Assembly (NCBI RefSeq): GCF_008369125.1
Contig: NZ_VOAY01000003.1
Location: 558,001-622,000 of the forward strand
Reading direction: 5' to 3'
Length of the DNA stretch: 64,000 nucleotides
From: Allopusillimonas sp008369125
GTDB lineage: Bacteria; Pseudomonadota; Gammaproteobacteria; Burkholderiales; Burkholderiaceae_B
The translations under genes and the position numbers were made by a program. Each line of letters starts with the position of its first letter. Position 1 is the first letter of the stretch. Below the pieces are notes generated by a model, which made no database searches, was not told where the DNA came from, and worked only from the letters and a program-made list of their open reading frames with translations. Below are positions 55,717 to 64,000 of this stretch, piece by piece.

Positions 55717-57156
55717 ATGGACACACAACGTACTGTAAATAGCATCGATACTGACCGCGCCACAGACGCGCAAGGGCCGTATGACCCTCAGTATGATCCT
55801 CTGGTAGACACGTCGCCTGGCAAAGGCCGTGACTACGCATCGACTTACTGGATAGGCACAGCGGGCGAGCCACCCGGCGACGATGGCCCAATCGAGCATG
55901 ACATAGAAGTTGACGTGGCCATTATCGGTTCAGGCTATACCGGGCTGACCGCTGCCATCTTTCTCGCGCAGGAGCATGGTATCAAGGCGACTGTTCTTGA
56001 GGCCAATCGTTCGGCATGGGGCTGCAGTACACGTAATGGTGGCCAGGCGCAGTGTGCGTCGGGTCGCTTGAAGCGTTCGCAATGGATTGAGCGTTGGGGC
56101 CTGGACGTTGCCTTGAAGATGCACCAGGAATGCGTTGATGGCATGGAAACCTTCAAGACGTTGACCCGTGACATCGAATGTGAAGCACAGCCTGGCGGGC
56201 ACCTGTACATCGCGCACCGCGACCGCATCATGCCCGTGCTGGAGAAGGAAGCCAAGCTGCTGCGCGATACCTTTAATTACGATGTGAAAATGCTCGACGC
56301 TCACACGGTGCGGTCAAAGTGGATAGATGACCATGAAGCCTGCGGTGCCATGCAAGAGCCTGAAGGTATAGGTATTCATGCCGGCAAGCTGGCATTTGGC
56401 TACCTGAAAAAGGCGCGCGCATTGGGTGCCAAGGTGCATCCTTCCAGCCCGGTTCAAGGGTGGGAAACGCGTGGGGGCTTTCATTATTTGAAGACGCCGG
56501 GTGGCACAGTGCGTGCACGTGCAGTTGGTGTGGCCACAGGCGGATACACGTCAAATGGTCTGCACCGCGAACTGAAAAATCGCATACTGCCCATTCTGTC
56601 CAACTCAATCGTGACACGCCCGCTCACTCAGGCCGAAGTCGAAGCAGCAGGCTTTCATAGCACGCAGTTTGCAACGGATACGCGGGTGCTGCGCCATTAC
56701 TATCGCCTGATGCCAGATAACCGGGTGCAGATTGGCAGTCGCAGTGCAATCACAGGCCGTGATGCGCCAGAAAAAAAATACGAGCAGTTACTCATACGTG
56801 ACCTGCACCGTAAGTTTCCTTCGCTCAAAGGCGTAGAAATTGACTACTCATGGTGGGGATGGGTCGATGTGAGCCATGACATGATGCCCCGCATCTATCA
56901 GCCGGATCCGTCACAAACCATTTATTACTCCCTGGGTTATGGCGGCAACGGTGTCATGTACTCGGCGCAGGCTGGTAAGCGACTGGCGCAATTGATAGCC
57001 GGAAAAGGCGGCGAACTGGACCTGCCCATTTTCAAGTCCCGACTGCCCTTTCCCAACATCCGTGAAAAAGTGGTGTCCGAGGCGTTTGCTCCATTTAGAC
57101 GCATGGGCCAGCGCTTCCTGTACCGCTGGTATCACTATAAGGATGAGGCTGCATAA
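55717..57156 (+). CDS. tauY: Taurine dehydrogenase large subunit TauY (FAD oxidoreductase)
   Basis: A 479-residue FAD-dependent oxidoreductase of the DAO family. VAIIGSGYTGLTAAIFLAQE (near 67-86) binds FAD, CSTRNGGQAQCASGRLK follows, and SLGYGGNGVMYSAQAGKRLAQLI is near the C-terminus. It would oxidise taurine to sulfoacetaldehyde and ammonia, feeding electrons to the membrane chain. The ATG at 55717 is preferred over a TTG at 55702. Related enzymes act on glycine, betaine-like amines or gamma-glutamylputrescine. The assignment rests on tauX before it, tauKLM after it and xsc in the locus. Confidence 0.82.
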   Translation: MDTQRTVNSIDTDRATDAQGPYDPQYDPLVDTSPGKGRDYASTYWIGTAGEPPGDDGPIEHDIEVDVAIIGSGYTGLTAAIFLAQEHGIKATVLEANRSAWGCSTRNGGQAQCASGRLKRSQWIERWGLDVALKMHQECVDGMETFKTLTRDIECEAQPGGHLYIAHRDRIMPVLEKEAKLLRDTFNYDVKMLDAHTVRSKWIDDHEACGAMQEPEGIGIHAGKLAFGYLKKARALGAKVHPSSPVQGWETRGGFHYLKTPGGTVRARAVGVATGGYTSNGLHRELKNRILPILSNSIVTRPLTQAEVEAAGFHSTQFATDTRVLRHYYRLMPDNRVQIGSRSAITGRDAPEKKYEQLLIRDLHRKFPSLKGVEIDYSWWGWVDVSHDMMPRIYQPDPSQTIYYSLGYGGNGVMYSAQAGKRLAQLIAGKGGELDLPIFKSRLPFPNIREKVVSEAFAPFRRMGQRFLYRWYHYKDEAA

Positions 57157-57212
57157 GTTTTCGCTGTACGGCGTGAATACGCCATTATTTTCTATAAAAA
57201 TCGGAGACAACC

Positions 57213-58199
57213 TTGAATTTCAAAACAACATTGCTTGCTAATATTTTTGTTGCTGCCGCCGTCATGGCGTCATCGGCGCACGCTACAACCTTCAAGGTCG
57301 CTGTCGGTGATGCTGCCGGTGGCACCCAGTGGGAGATGGCCAGCAAGTTTGCAGAAGTCTTGCAGGAAAAGACCAAGCACGAAGTACAGCTCTTCCCTAA
57401 CGGGCAACTGGGAGACGAGCAGGCCACGGTTAATGATGCGGCCATGGGCCTGCTTGATTTCTCGGTGCTGGCCATTAACAACATCACGCCTTTTTCACCA
57501 AGTGTTGCCGTACTGACTCTGCCTTATGTGATCCAGAGTGCTGATGAGGCATACAAACTGACGATGGGCGAAGTTGGCAAGGAGCTGACTGAAAACACGA
57601 TCAGGGATGCCGGTGTGCGTATTTTGGGCTGGTCTTATTCAGGCTTTCGTGTGCTGACCAACTCCAAGCGCCCGGTGCGTACGCTCGATGACCTGAAAGA
57701 GCTGAAAGTGCGTGTGCCACAAAATGAAGTAATGATTGAGTCGTATAGGTCGTGGGGTATTAACCCGACCCCCATGGCATGGACGGAAACCTTCCCTGCC
57801 CTGCAGCAGAAAGTGGTGGACGGGCAAGATAACCCTTACATTACTGTGTCGGCGATGAAGTTCAATGAGGTGCAAAAGTACATCACCAACTTGCGTTATG
57901 TTTTCTCGCTTGAGCCGATTATCGTCAGTGAGCAAATATTTAAGTCGCAAGATGCCGCAACGCAGAAAGCCATGCTTGAAGCCGGCGTGGCCGCTAGCGA
58001 GCACAGTCTTGAGTGGCTTAAGCTAACCGAAGATCGCATCAAAAAAGAGCTGACAGACCTTGGCATGGAAATCGTTGATCCTGCAGACGATGAAAAGCCT
58101 TGGATTGAAGCGGCAACCACGAAAGTATGGCCTGTTTTCTATGACCAGATCGGTGGCAAGGCAAAGCTTGATCATGTATTGAAAGTGCTGGGGCGCTGA
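57213..58199 (+). CDS. tauK: TRAP transporter substrate-binding protein, probable TauK
   Basis: A 328-residue DctP-type binding protein. It starts with TTG, supported by a GGAG six bases before it, and a clear signal peptide (NFKTTLLANIFVAAAVMASS, cleaved after AHA near residue 24). Family marks are FPNGQLGDEQATVNDAAMG and KELKVRVPQNEVMIESYRSWG with the conserved Arg that binds the carboxylate or sulfonate of the ligand. It should deliver taurine to the TauLM membrane parts. The ligand is inferred from the locus. Confidence 0.85.
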   Translation: MNFKTTLLANIFVAAAVMASSAHATTFKVAVGDAAGGTQWEMASKFAEVLQEKTKHEVQLFPNGQLGDEQATVNDAAMGLLDFSVLAINNITPFSPSVAVLTLPYVIQSADEAYKLTMGEVGKELTENTIRDAGVRILGWSYSGFRVLTNSKRPVRTLDDLKELKVRVPQNEVMIESYRSWGINPTPMAWTETFPALQQKVVDGQDNPYITVSAMKFNEVQKYITNLRYVFSLEPIIVSEQIFKSQDAATQKAMLEAGVAASEHSLEWLKLTEDRIKKELTDLGMEIVDPADDEKPWIEAATTKVWPVFYDQIGGKAKLDHVLKVLGR

Positions 58200-58294
58200 T
58201 CCGCGTCACAGATGAACGGAGGGCGCGGCTATGCGCCCTTCGCTTTTCTGATTGATACGGGCGGCTCAAACGCAAAAAAAACACGGAGAGAGAC

Positions 58295-58843
58295 ATGTCT
58301 GCACCAGGATCCATTAAGAAATATTTAAGCCATATCGAAGAGCATGTCTGCGAGTTGCTGCTGGCTGTTTTCGTTACGTTGCTGTTCGTACAGATTATTG
58401 CGCGTCAATTTTTTTACTACACCATCCCCTGGGGTGAAGAGCTGGCTACCTACATGTTTGTATGGTTTGCCTACCTGGGCGCGGTGGTGGCTGCAAAAAT
58501 GTCGGCGCACAACCGGGTTGCCTTTCAGTTCAGGTTTTTCCCGCCTATTGTCCAAAAAGTGAGTGAGACCTTTGCTGACCTGCTGTGGGTGATTTTCAAT
58601 CTGTACTTTACCTGGCTCAGTTATGACTTTGTGTTTCATCGCATGAACCTGTTCTGGAAATCGCAGACGACCGGAATTCCAATGAAATATTTCTACATGA
58701 TTTTACCGGTGACCTTTGTGTTGATGTCTGTGCACATTCTCTGGAACAACTACTTGAAGCTCTTCAAGCATGTCGAGCTGCTCGATCCAGAGGCAGAAGA
58801 GCTGGAAGCCCTCAAAGCAGTTGCCAAGTCACACGTCGTATAA
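58295..58843 (+). CDS. tauL: TRAP transporter small membrane protein (DctQ type), probable TauL
   Basis: A 182-residue protein with four predicted membrane helices and the DctQ signature IPWGEELATYMFVWFAYLGA near residues 45-64. It partners the large TRAP subunit. GGAGAGAG precedes the ATG. It lies between tauK and tauM in the normal TRAP order. Confidence 0.88.
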   Translation: MSAPGSIKKYLSHIEEHVCELLLAVFVTLLFVQIIARQFFYYTIPWGEELATYMFVWFAYLGAVVAAKMSAHNRVAFQFRFFPPIVQKVSETFADLLWVIFNLYFTWLSYDFVFHRMNLFWKSQTTGIPMKYFYMILPVTFVLMSVHILWNNYLKLFKHVELLDPEAEELEALKAVAKSHVV

Positions 58844-58857
58844 CGGGCAGACAAATC

Positions 58858-60198
58858 ATGGAACAGTACACAGTTAGTATTCTTTTTGGCGGGTTTTTCC
58901 TGCTGTTGTTGATCGGTGCGCCGATTACGGTGTCTTTAGCCGGTGCCGCCATGGTGGCCTTTCTGGCACTCGGGAAAGACCCCATCTCTTTTGTTCAGAT
59001 AGCCTTTACGTCAGTCGGGAAGTTTCCGTTGATGGCTTTGCCGGCGTTTGTTTTGGCGGGTGCGCTGATGGAGGCGGCCGGCATTTCAAAACGGTTGGTT
59101 GACCTTGCCGAGACCGTAGCCGGCCCGACTACGGGTGGTCTTGGTGTTGCCACGGTACTGGCCTGCCTTTTCTTTGGCGCCATATCAGGGTCGGGGCCCG
59201 CCACAACGGCGGCCGTAGGTATGCTGATGATACCTGCCATGGTCAAGCGGAAGTACGATGTGAAATACGCCTCTGCGATCACCGCTTCGGCAGGTGGCCT
59301 GGGCATTATCATTCCACCTTCCATTCCCATGGTGATCTTCGGTATTTCGGCGCTGGGTATGCAGCCGCCCTCCGAGGCCGTAAGCAAGTTCGGGCAGTTC
59401 AGTTCGGTATCCATATCCAAACTGTTTATTGCTGGCGTGGTGCCGGGTCTGCTCATGGCGAGCGCATTGTTGGTTATGAATTACTTTATCTCCCGCAAGA
59501 ACAATTACGCGGGTCTGACGGAATCATGGTCCGTACCTGAAATGGGCCGTGCGTTGCGCAAAGGCGTGTGGTCTATCCTCGCTCCTATCATTATTCTGGG
59601 CGGCATTTACGCGGGTTTTTTCACACCTACTGAGTCAGCAGTTGTCGCGATTTTCTACACGGCTTTCGTTGGTATCTTTCTGCATCGTGAGTTGACGTTC
59701 AAGGCCATTTTGCTGTCGCTTCGCACAACAACCTGGATTACCGGGCGTGTGTTGTTGATTCTTTTTTCAGCGACGGTATTCGGGCGCCTGCTGGTCGAGC
59801 AGCGCATACCGGCCCAGATCGCCGAATCATTGTTGGCATTGACTAGCAATATTTATCTGATCTGGACCTTGTTGATTATTTTCCTGCTGTTTGTTGGCAT
59901 GTTCATGGAAACGCTCGCGGCCATCATGATTCTCGTGCCCGTGCTGCTGCCTGTTATGTACATGATGGGTGCCGATCCTACCCATGTGGGTATCGTCCTG
60001 ATCTGCACACTGTCTGTGGGCTTTATGACACCGCCATTGGGTGAAAACCTGTTTGTGGCATCTGGAGTAGGGGGGGCCAGCGTCGAGGATATTGTCTCGC
60101 GTATCATGCCGTTCGTGATCGCGCTCACGATAGCTATTTTCATCATCGCCTTTGTCCCGTCGCTGTCGTTATGGTTGCCGGGCCTGATGGGCTACTAA
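58858..60198 (+). CDS. tauM: TRAP transporter large membrane protein (DctM type), probable TauM
   Basis: A 446-residue polytopic DctM-type protein with about twelve membrane segments. FFGAISGSGPATTAAVG and GGLGIIIPPSIPMVIFG are the family motifs, as is FMTPPLGENLFVASGV near the end. It moves the substrate with sodium using the binding protein. Fourteen bases from tauL. Substrate taurine is inferred. Confidence 0.9.
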   Translation: MEQYTVSILFGGFFLLLLIGAPITVSLAGAAMVAFLALGKDPISFVQIAFTSVGKFPLMALPAFVLAGALMEAAGISKRLVDLAETVAGPTTGGLGVATVLACLFFGAISGSGPATTAAVGMLMIPAMVKRKYDVKYASAITASAGGLGIIIPPSIPMVIFGISALGMQPPSEAVSKFGQFSSVSISKLFIAGVVPGLLMASALLVMNYFISRKNNYAGLTESWSVPEMGRALRKGVWSILAPIIILGGIYAGFFTPTESAVVAIFYTAFVGIFLHRELTFKAILLSLRTTTWITGRVLLILFSATVFGRLLVEQRIPAQIAESLLALTSNIYLIWTLLIIFLLFVGMFMETLAAIMILVPVLLPVMYMMGADPTHVGIVLICTLSVGFMTPPLGENLFVASGVGGASVEDIVSRIMPFVIALTIAIFIIAFVPSLSLWLPGLMGY

Positions 60199-60201
60199 AC
60201 A

Positions 60202-61167
60202 ATGAGAGCAGCCATGCTTAAATACACAACCTCTACTTTTTGCCTGCTACTGGCCACGGTTGGGGGGCTCATCAACATGTCGCTCGCCGCCGCCCAGCCG
60301 GCGATACCTGAAGCCGGTTACATTCAATTGGCGCAGGCGGAGAACGTAGGCCTCGACGCCCCGCAAGTTACGCGACAGCGCGTGGTCTCGTTGGCAGAGC
60401 AACGGGCCCAGGCTCTACTTAACTCGGCGGAGCAGTATGTCCGCACTCACGGTACTGAAGGTGCTCGTGACTTTAGCCATCTGCCACAATTTGTTGATCG
60501 CGACCTGTATGTATTTGCGCTTGGCATGGACGGTGTGTTGCTGGGCAGCGGCGGATGGTCGGCATCGCTGGTGGGGCAGAACGTGGCGGACGAAACCGAT
60601 ACCCACGGCAACCACTTCTTTGATCGCATAATTTCGCTGGCCCGCGAGCAGCAACGCGGGCAGGTGCAATACTTTTGGTACAACCCTGCCAGCGCCAATG
60701 AAACACGCAAGGTCACAAATTTCGTAAGGGTGGGAGACGTTATCGTAGCGGTGGGGTTTTTCCCCGAGCGTGGCACGCGCACAGAGGCCAGAGCCATGTT
60801 GCGCGCTGCGCTACTTGAACTTGAGCAAAGGCCGTCAGAGGCACTAAGTGCCTTCCAAGATCCCAAAGGGCCTTTCAAGCACGATGATCTCTACGTGTTT
60901 GCCGTCGACACCCGTACCGGCACCTTTGTTGCTCATGGCGCTACACCCAGCCTGGTGGGCAGCAATGCCGTCGCGTTGCTTGACGCGAGCGGACGCAATC
61001 CCGTGCGTGAGATGGTCGAGGCCGCCCAACGCGATGGTCGCGGCTCGCTTGATTACTTATGGATCAACCCCATGACGGGTCGCATCGAAGGCAAACGTAC
61101 CTATTTTCGAAAACAGGGTGATCTAATGATCGCCGTGGGTAGTTACGACCCCACCAATGTGCCCTGA
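60202..61167 (+). CDS. Secreted protein with two Cache domains
   Basis: A 321-residue exported protein: a signal peptide (about 1-31, LLLATVGGLINMSLAAAQPA), then two similar Cache (ligand-sensing) domains. The first has DRDLYVFALGMDGVLLGSGG to VQYFWYNPASANETRKVTNF; the second has HDDLYVFAVDTRTGTFVAHG to LDYLWINPMTGRIEGKRTYF. It lacks any membrane or signalling output domain, so it may be a periplasmic binding protein for a chemoreceptor or kinase elsewhere, or bind taurine. Four bases after tauM, probably same operon. Function unknown. Confidence 0.8.
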   Translation: MRAAMLKYTTSTFCLLLATVGGLINMSLAAAQPAIPEAGYIQLAQAENVGLDAPQVTRQRVVSLAEQRAQALLNSAEQYVRTHGTEGARDFSHLPQFVDRDLYVFALGMDGVLLGSGGWSASLVGQNVADETDTHGNHFFDRIISLAREQQRGQVQYFWYNPASANETRKVTNFVRVGDVIVAVGFFPERGTRTEARAMLRAALLELEQRPSEALSAFQDPKGPFKHDDLYVFAVDTRTGTFVAHGATPSLVGSNAVALLDASGRNPVREMVEAAQRDGRGSLDYLWINPMTGRIEGKRTYFRKQGDLMIAVGSYDPTNVP

Positions 61168-61399
61168 AGGCCAATAAACTACGCCCACATCAGGGGCGTA
61201 TGTGGCTTTGCTACTACAGGCATCACCGCCTGGCAAAGCTGCTCTGGTTTCGCTTGCACTACTTGCCATCAGCATGCTAAAGTGCAAGGCTTGACCAAAA
61301 AAGCATTTTGGATTCAAGAAATTTATGTGTGCAAGGGCTAGGCAGCCTGCGCGCACGGCAATTAGCCCCGACCAATCGTAGTCGGGAATGGAGAAAACG
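61168..61399 (+). promoter_or_regulatory. Probable promoter/leader region of the rplC operon
   Basis: Since rpsJ is far away, the rplC-rplD-rplW-rplB-rpsS genes need a promoter here. TTGACC occurs at 61291-61296, but no convincing -10 stands at the right spacing. No hairpin or gene was identified in the gap. Confidence 0.35.
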
Positions 61400-62089
61400 A
61401 TGTCGAACTCGACACCTACGCCTGCCGCTTACCGGCTGGGCCTTGTGGGGCGTAAAGTCGGCATGACCCGTATTTTTACCGAGGAAGGCGAGTCCATCCC
61501 GGTGACAGTACTGGACGTGTCGAATAACCGCGTTACTCAGGTCAAGTCGCCAGAAGTTGATGGCTATGCGGCTGTACAACTGGCTTATGGTACTCGTCGC
61601 GCAAGCCGCGTTACCAAGCCACAAGCAGGGCATTACGCCAAAGCCGGTGCAGAAGCCGGTAGCATCCTGAAAGAATTCCGTCTCGATCCCGCCAAGGCCG
61701 CTGAGTTTGCAGCCGGCGCAGTGGTGGCTGTCGAAAGCGTATTCGAAGCAGGGCAAAAAGTTGACGTTACAGGTACCACGATTGGTAAAGGCTTTGCCGG
61801 CACCATCAAGCGTCACCACTTCAGTGGTCAAAACGCTTCCCATGGTAACTCGCGTTCGCACCGCGTTCCAGGTTCTACGGGTATGGCCCAGGATCCAGGT
61901 CGCGTCTTCGCCGGCAAAAAAATGTCGGGCCACTTGGGTGATGCTACCCGCACCGTCCAAAACCTCGACATTGTGCGTGTCGATGCCGAACGTGGCTTAT
62001 TGTTGGTTAAGGGCGCAGTCCCCGGCCACAAAAATGCCAACATCGTCGTGCGTCCCGCTATCAAAATGTCGGCCGTAAAAGGAGCCTAA
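61400..62089 (+). CDS. rplC: 50S ribosomal protein L3
   Basis: A 229-residue L3. The ATG at 61400 is chosen over 61388 because GGAG stands just before it and it yields the family start MSNSTPTPAAYRLGLVGRKV. HHFSGQNASHGNSRSHRVPG, the L3 loop, is intact. It is the first gene of this S10-operon remainder, since rpsJ is on the other side of the metabolic block. Confidence 0.98.
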   Translation: MSNSTPTPAAYRLGLVGRKVGMTRIFTEEGESIPVTVLDVSNNRVTQVKSPEVDGYAAVQLAYGTRRASRVTKPQAGHYAKAGAEAGSILKEFRLDPAKAAEFAAGAVVAVESVFEAGQKVDVTGTTIGKGFAGTIKRHHFSGQNASHGNSRSHRVPGSTGMAQDPGRVFAGKKMSGHLGDATRTVQNLDIVRVDAERGLLLVKGAVPGHKNANIVVRPAIKMSAVKGA

Positions 62090-62091
62090 TC

Positions 62092-62712
62092 ATGGAACTC
62101 AAGCTCCTGAATGACCAGGGTCAATCTGCTTCCACATTTGACGCACCTGACACCGTGTTCGGTCGCGACTTCAACGAAGCGCTCGTGCATCAGGTCGTCG
62201 TGGCCTTCCAGGCCAACGCTCGCCTGGGTAACCGTGCGCAAAAGGGTCGTGACACCGTCAAGCACAGCACCAAGAAGCCTTGGCGCCAAAAAGGTACGGG
62301 CCGCGCCCGCTCCGGTATGACGTCCTCGCCTATCTGGCGTGGAGGTGGTCGTGCATTTCCTAACTCGCCCGACGAAAACTTCTCCCACAAAGTCAACAAG
62401 AAGATGTATCGCGCTGGTATTCGTGCGATTCTCTCTCAGCTGGCTCGTGAAGACCGTATCGCCGTGGTTGACACTTTCTCGCTCGACACTCCCAAAACCC
62501 GTCTTGCTGCTGAAAAGCTGAAAAGCATGGGTCTTGAGTCGGTGCTTATCATCACTGACGTGCTCGACGAAAACGTGTATCTCGCTACCCGCAACCTGCC
62601 GCATGTTGCCGTGGTTGAACCGCGTTACGCCGATCCGTTGTCGCTGATCCACTACAAAAAAGTGCTGATCACCCGGCCGGCTATCGCTCAACTCGAGGAG
62701 ATGTTGGGATGA
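62092..62712 (+). CDS. rplD: 50S ribosomal protein L4
   Basis: A 206-residue L4 with the KPWRQKGTGRARSGMTSSPI exit-tunnel loop. In E. coli L4 represses the S10 operon through a leader before rpsJ; that leader would here be far upstream, so control may differ. Two bases after rplC, overlaps rplW by four. Confidence 0.98.
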   Translation: MELKLLNDQGQSASTFDAPDTVFGRDFNEALVHQVVVAFQANARLGNRAQKGRDTVKHSTKKPWRQKGTGRARSGMTSSPIWRGGGRAFPNSPDENFSHKVNKKMYRAGIRAILSQLAREDRIAVVDTFSLDTPKTRLAAEKLKSMGLESVLIITDVLDENVYLATRNLPHVAVVEPRYADPLSLIHYKKVLITRPAIAQLEEMLG

Positions 62713-63005
62713 ACGCCGAACGCTTATTGCAAGTTATCCTGGCTCCCGTCGTAACTGAAAAAGCTACGCTGGTCGCCGAAAAAAACAACCAGGTCGCTTT
62801 CCGGGTTGTGGCTGACGCCACCAAGCCCGAGATCAAAGCCGCCGTCGAGCTCCTTTTCAAGGTCGAAGTCGAGTCCGTGCAAGTTCTTAACCGCAAGGGT
62901 AAAGAAAAGCGCTTCGGCAAATTCATGGGCCGTCGTCGCAACGAGCGCAAGGCTTATGTTTCGCTCAAGCCGGGTCAAGAGCTCGACTTTACGGAGGTGA
63001 ACTAA
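62709..63005 (+). CDS. rplW: 50S ribosomal protein L23
   Basis: A 98-residue L23 with LLQVILAPVVTEKATLVAEK and a C-terminal AYVSLKPGQELDFTEVN. It docks trigger factor and SRP at the tunnel exit. Four-base overlap with rplD. Confidence 0.98.
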   Translation: MNAERLLQVILAPVVTEKATLVAEKNNQVAFRVVADATKPEIKAAVELLFKVEVESVQVLNRKGKEKRFGKFMGRRRNERKAYVSLKPGQELDFTEVN

Positions 63006-63833
<828 letters not shown>

Positions 63834-63845
63834 GGGGCGTAGAAC

Positions 63846-64000
63846 ATGTCACGTTCGATCAAAAAAGGCCCATTCGTCGATGCGCATCTGATCAAAAAGG
63901 TCGATGCGGCCGTCGAAGGCAAAGAGAAAAAGCCGATCAAAACCTGGTCGCGCCGTTCAACCATCCTGCCCGAGTTTATTGGGCTGACGATTGCTGTGCA
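63846..64000 (+). CDS. rpsS: 30S ribosomal protein S19 (5' part, runs off the window)
   Basis: The first 51 residues are present: MSRSIKKGPFVDAHLIKKVD and then TWSRRSTILPEFIGLTIAV, the S19 N-terminus. Twelve bases after rplB, the normal order. Confidence 0.97.
   Translation, partial: MSRSIKKGPFVDAHLIKKVDAAVEGKEKKPIKTWSRRSTILPEFIGLTIAV

Overview
The window looks like chromosome from a betaproteobacterium of the Alcaligenaceae/Burkholderiales type. The evidence is the order mnmG-rsmG-parA-parB, the run tRNA-Tyr/Gly/Thr-tuf-tRNA-Trp-secE-nusG-rplKAJL-rpoBC, an rpsL-rpsG-fusA-tuf-rpsJ operon, and protein starts that resemble Bordetella relatives (RpoB, RplC, RplJ). I cannot fix the genus from the sequence alone. 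No transposase, integrase or CRISPR array was seen.

Layout. (1) 1-7.6 kb: a partial D-amino-acid dehydrogenase-like gene behind a tandem glycine riboswitch, a MocR-type regulator divergent from an EamA transporter, a SagB-like oxidoreductase, a Fic protein with a small convergent ORF, a methionine-type aminotransferase and a cold-shock protein. (2) About 5.2-11.2 kb: the probable replication origin. DnaA boxes lie on both sides of the aminotransferase/csp pair. A 3.5-kb gene-free stretch then carries more DnaA boxes, five parS sites and three different short tandem repeat arrays (14-, 7- and 6-bp units). Genes to the left run mostly leftward and genes to the right rightward, as expected on either side of an origin. 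(3) 11.2-17.5 kb: mnmG, rsmG, parA, parB and an AtoE-type fatty acid transporter. (4) 17.6-31.3 kb: four tRNAs, tuf, secE, nusG, ribosomal stalk genes, rpoB and rpoC. (5) 31.3-37.9 kb: arginase and ornithine cyclodeaminase with a divergent Lrp-type regulator, then a response regulator / FecR-LysM / CHASE2 kinase operon. (6) 38.0-43.1 kb: str operon, second tuf copy, rpsJ and a strong terminator. (7) 43.2-61.2 kb: an 18-kb metabolic block. (8) 61.4-64 kb: rplC, rplD, rplW, rplB and the start of rpsS, i.e. the rest of the S10 operon.

The metabolic block reads as a taurine dissimilation locus. TauR (MocR type), TauX/TauY (taurine dehydrogenase) and a TauKLM TRAP transporter would import taurine and oxidise it to sulfoacetaldehyde. 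Xsc then splits that to acetyl phosphate and sulfite, Pta makes acetyl-CoA, and a TauE-like membrane protein would export the sulfite. The same block holds a betaine-type ABC transporter whose binding protein is fused in front of its permease, a CobS/CobT-like AAA+/VWA pair without CobN, an IclR regulator and a tandem-Cache periplasmic protein. The block separates rpsJ from rplC, genes that are normally adjacent.

The strongest points for a second look are the repeat-rich origin/parS region, the split S10 operon, and the orphan CobST pair inside the taurine locus.
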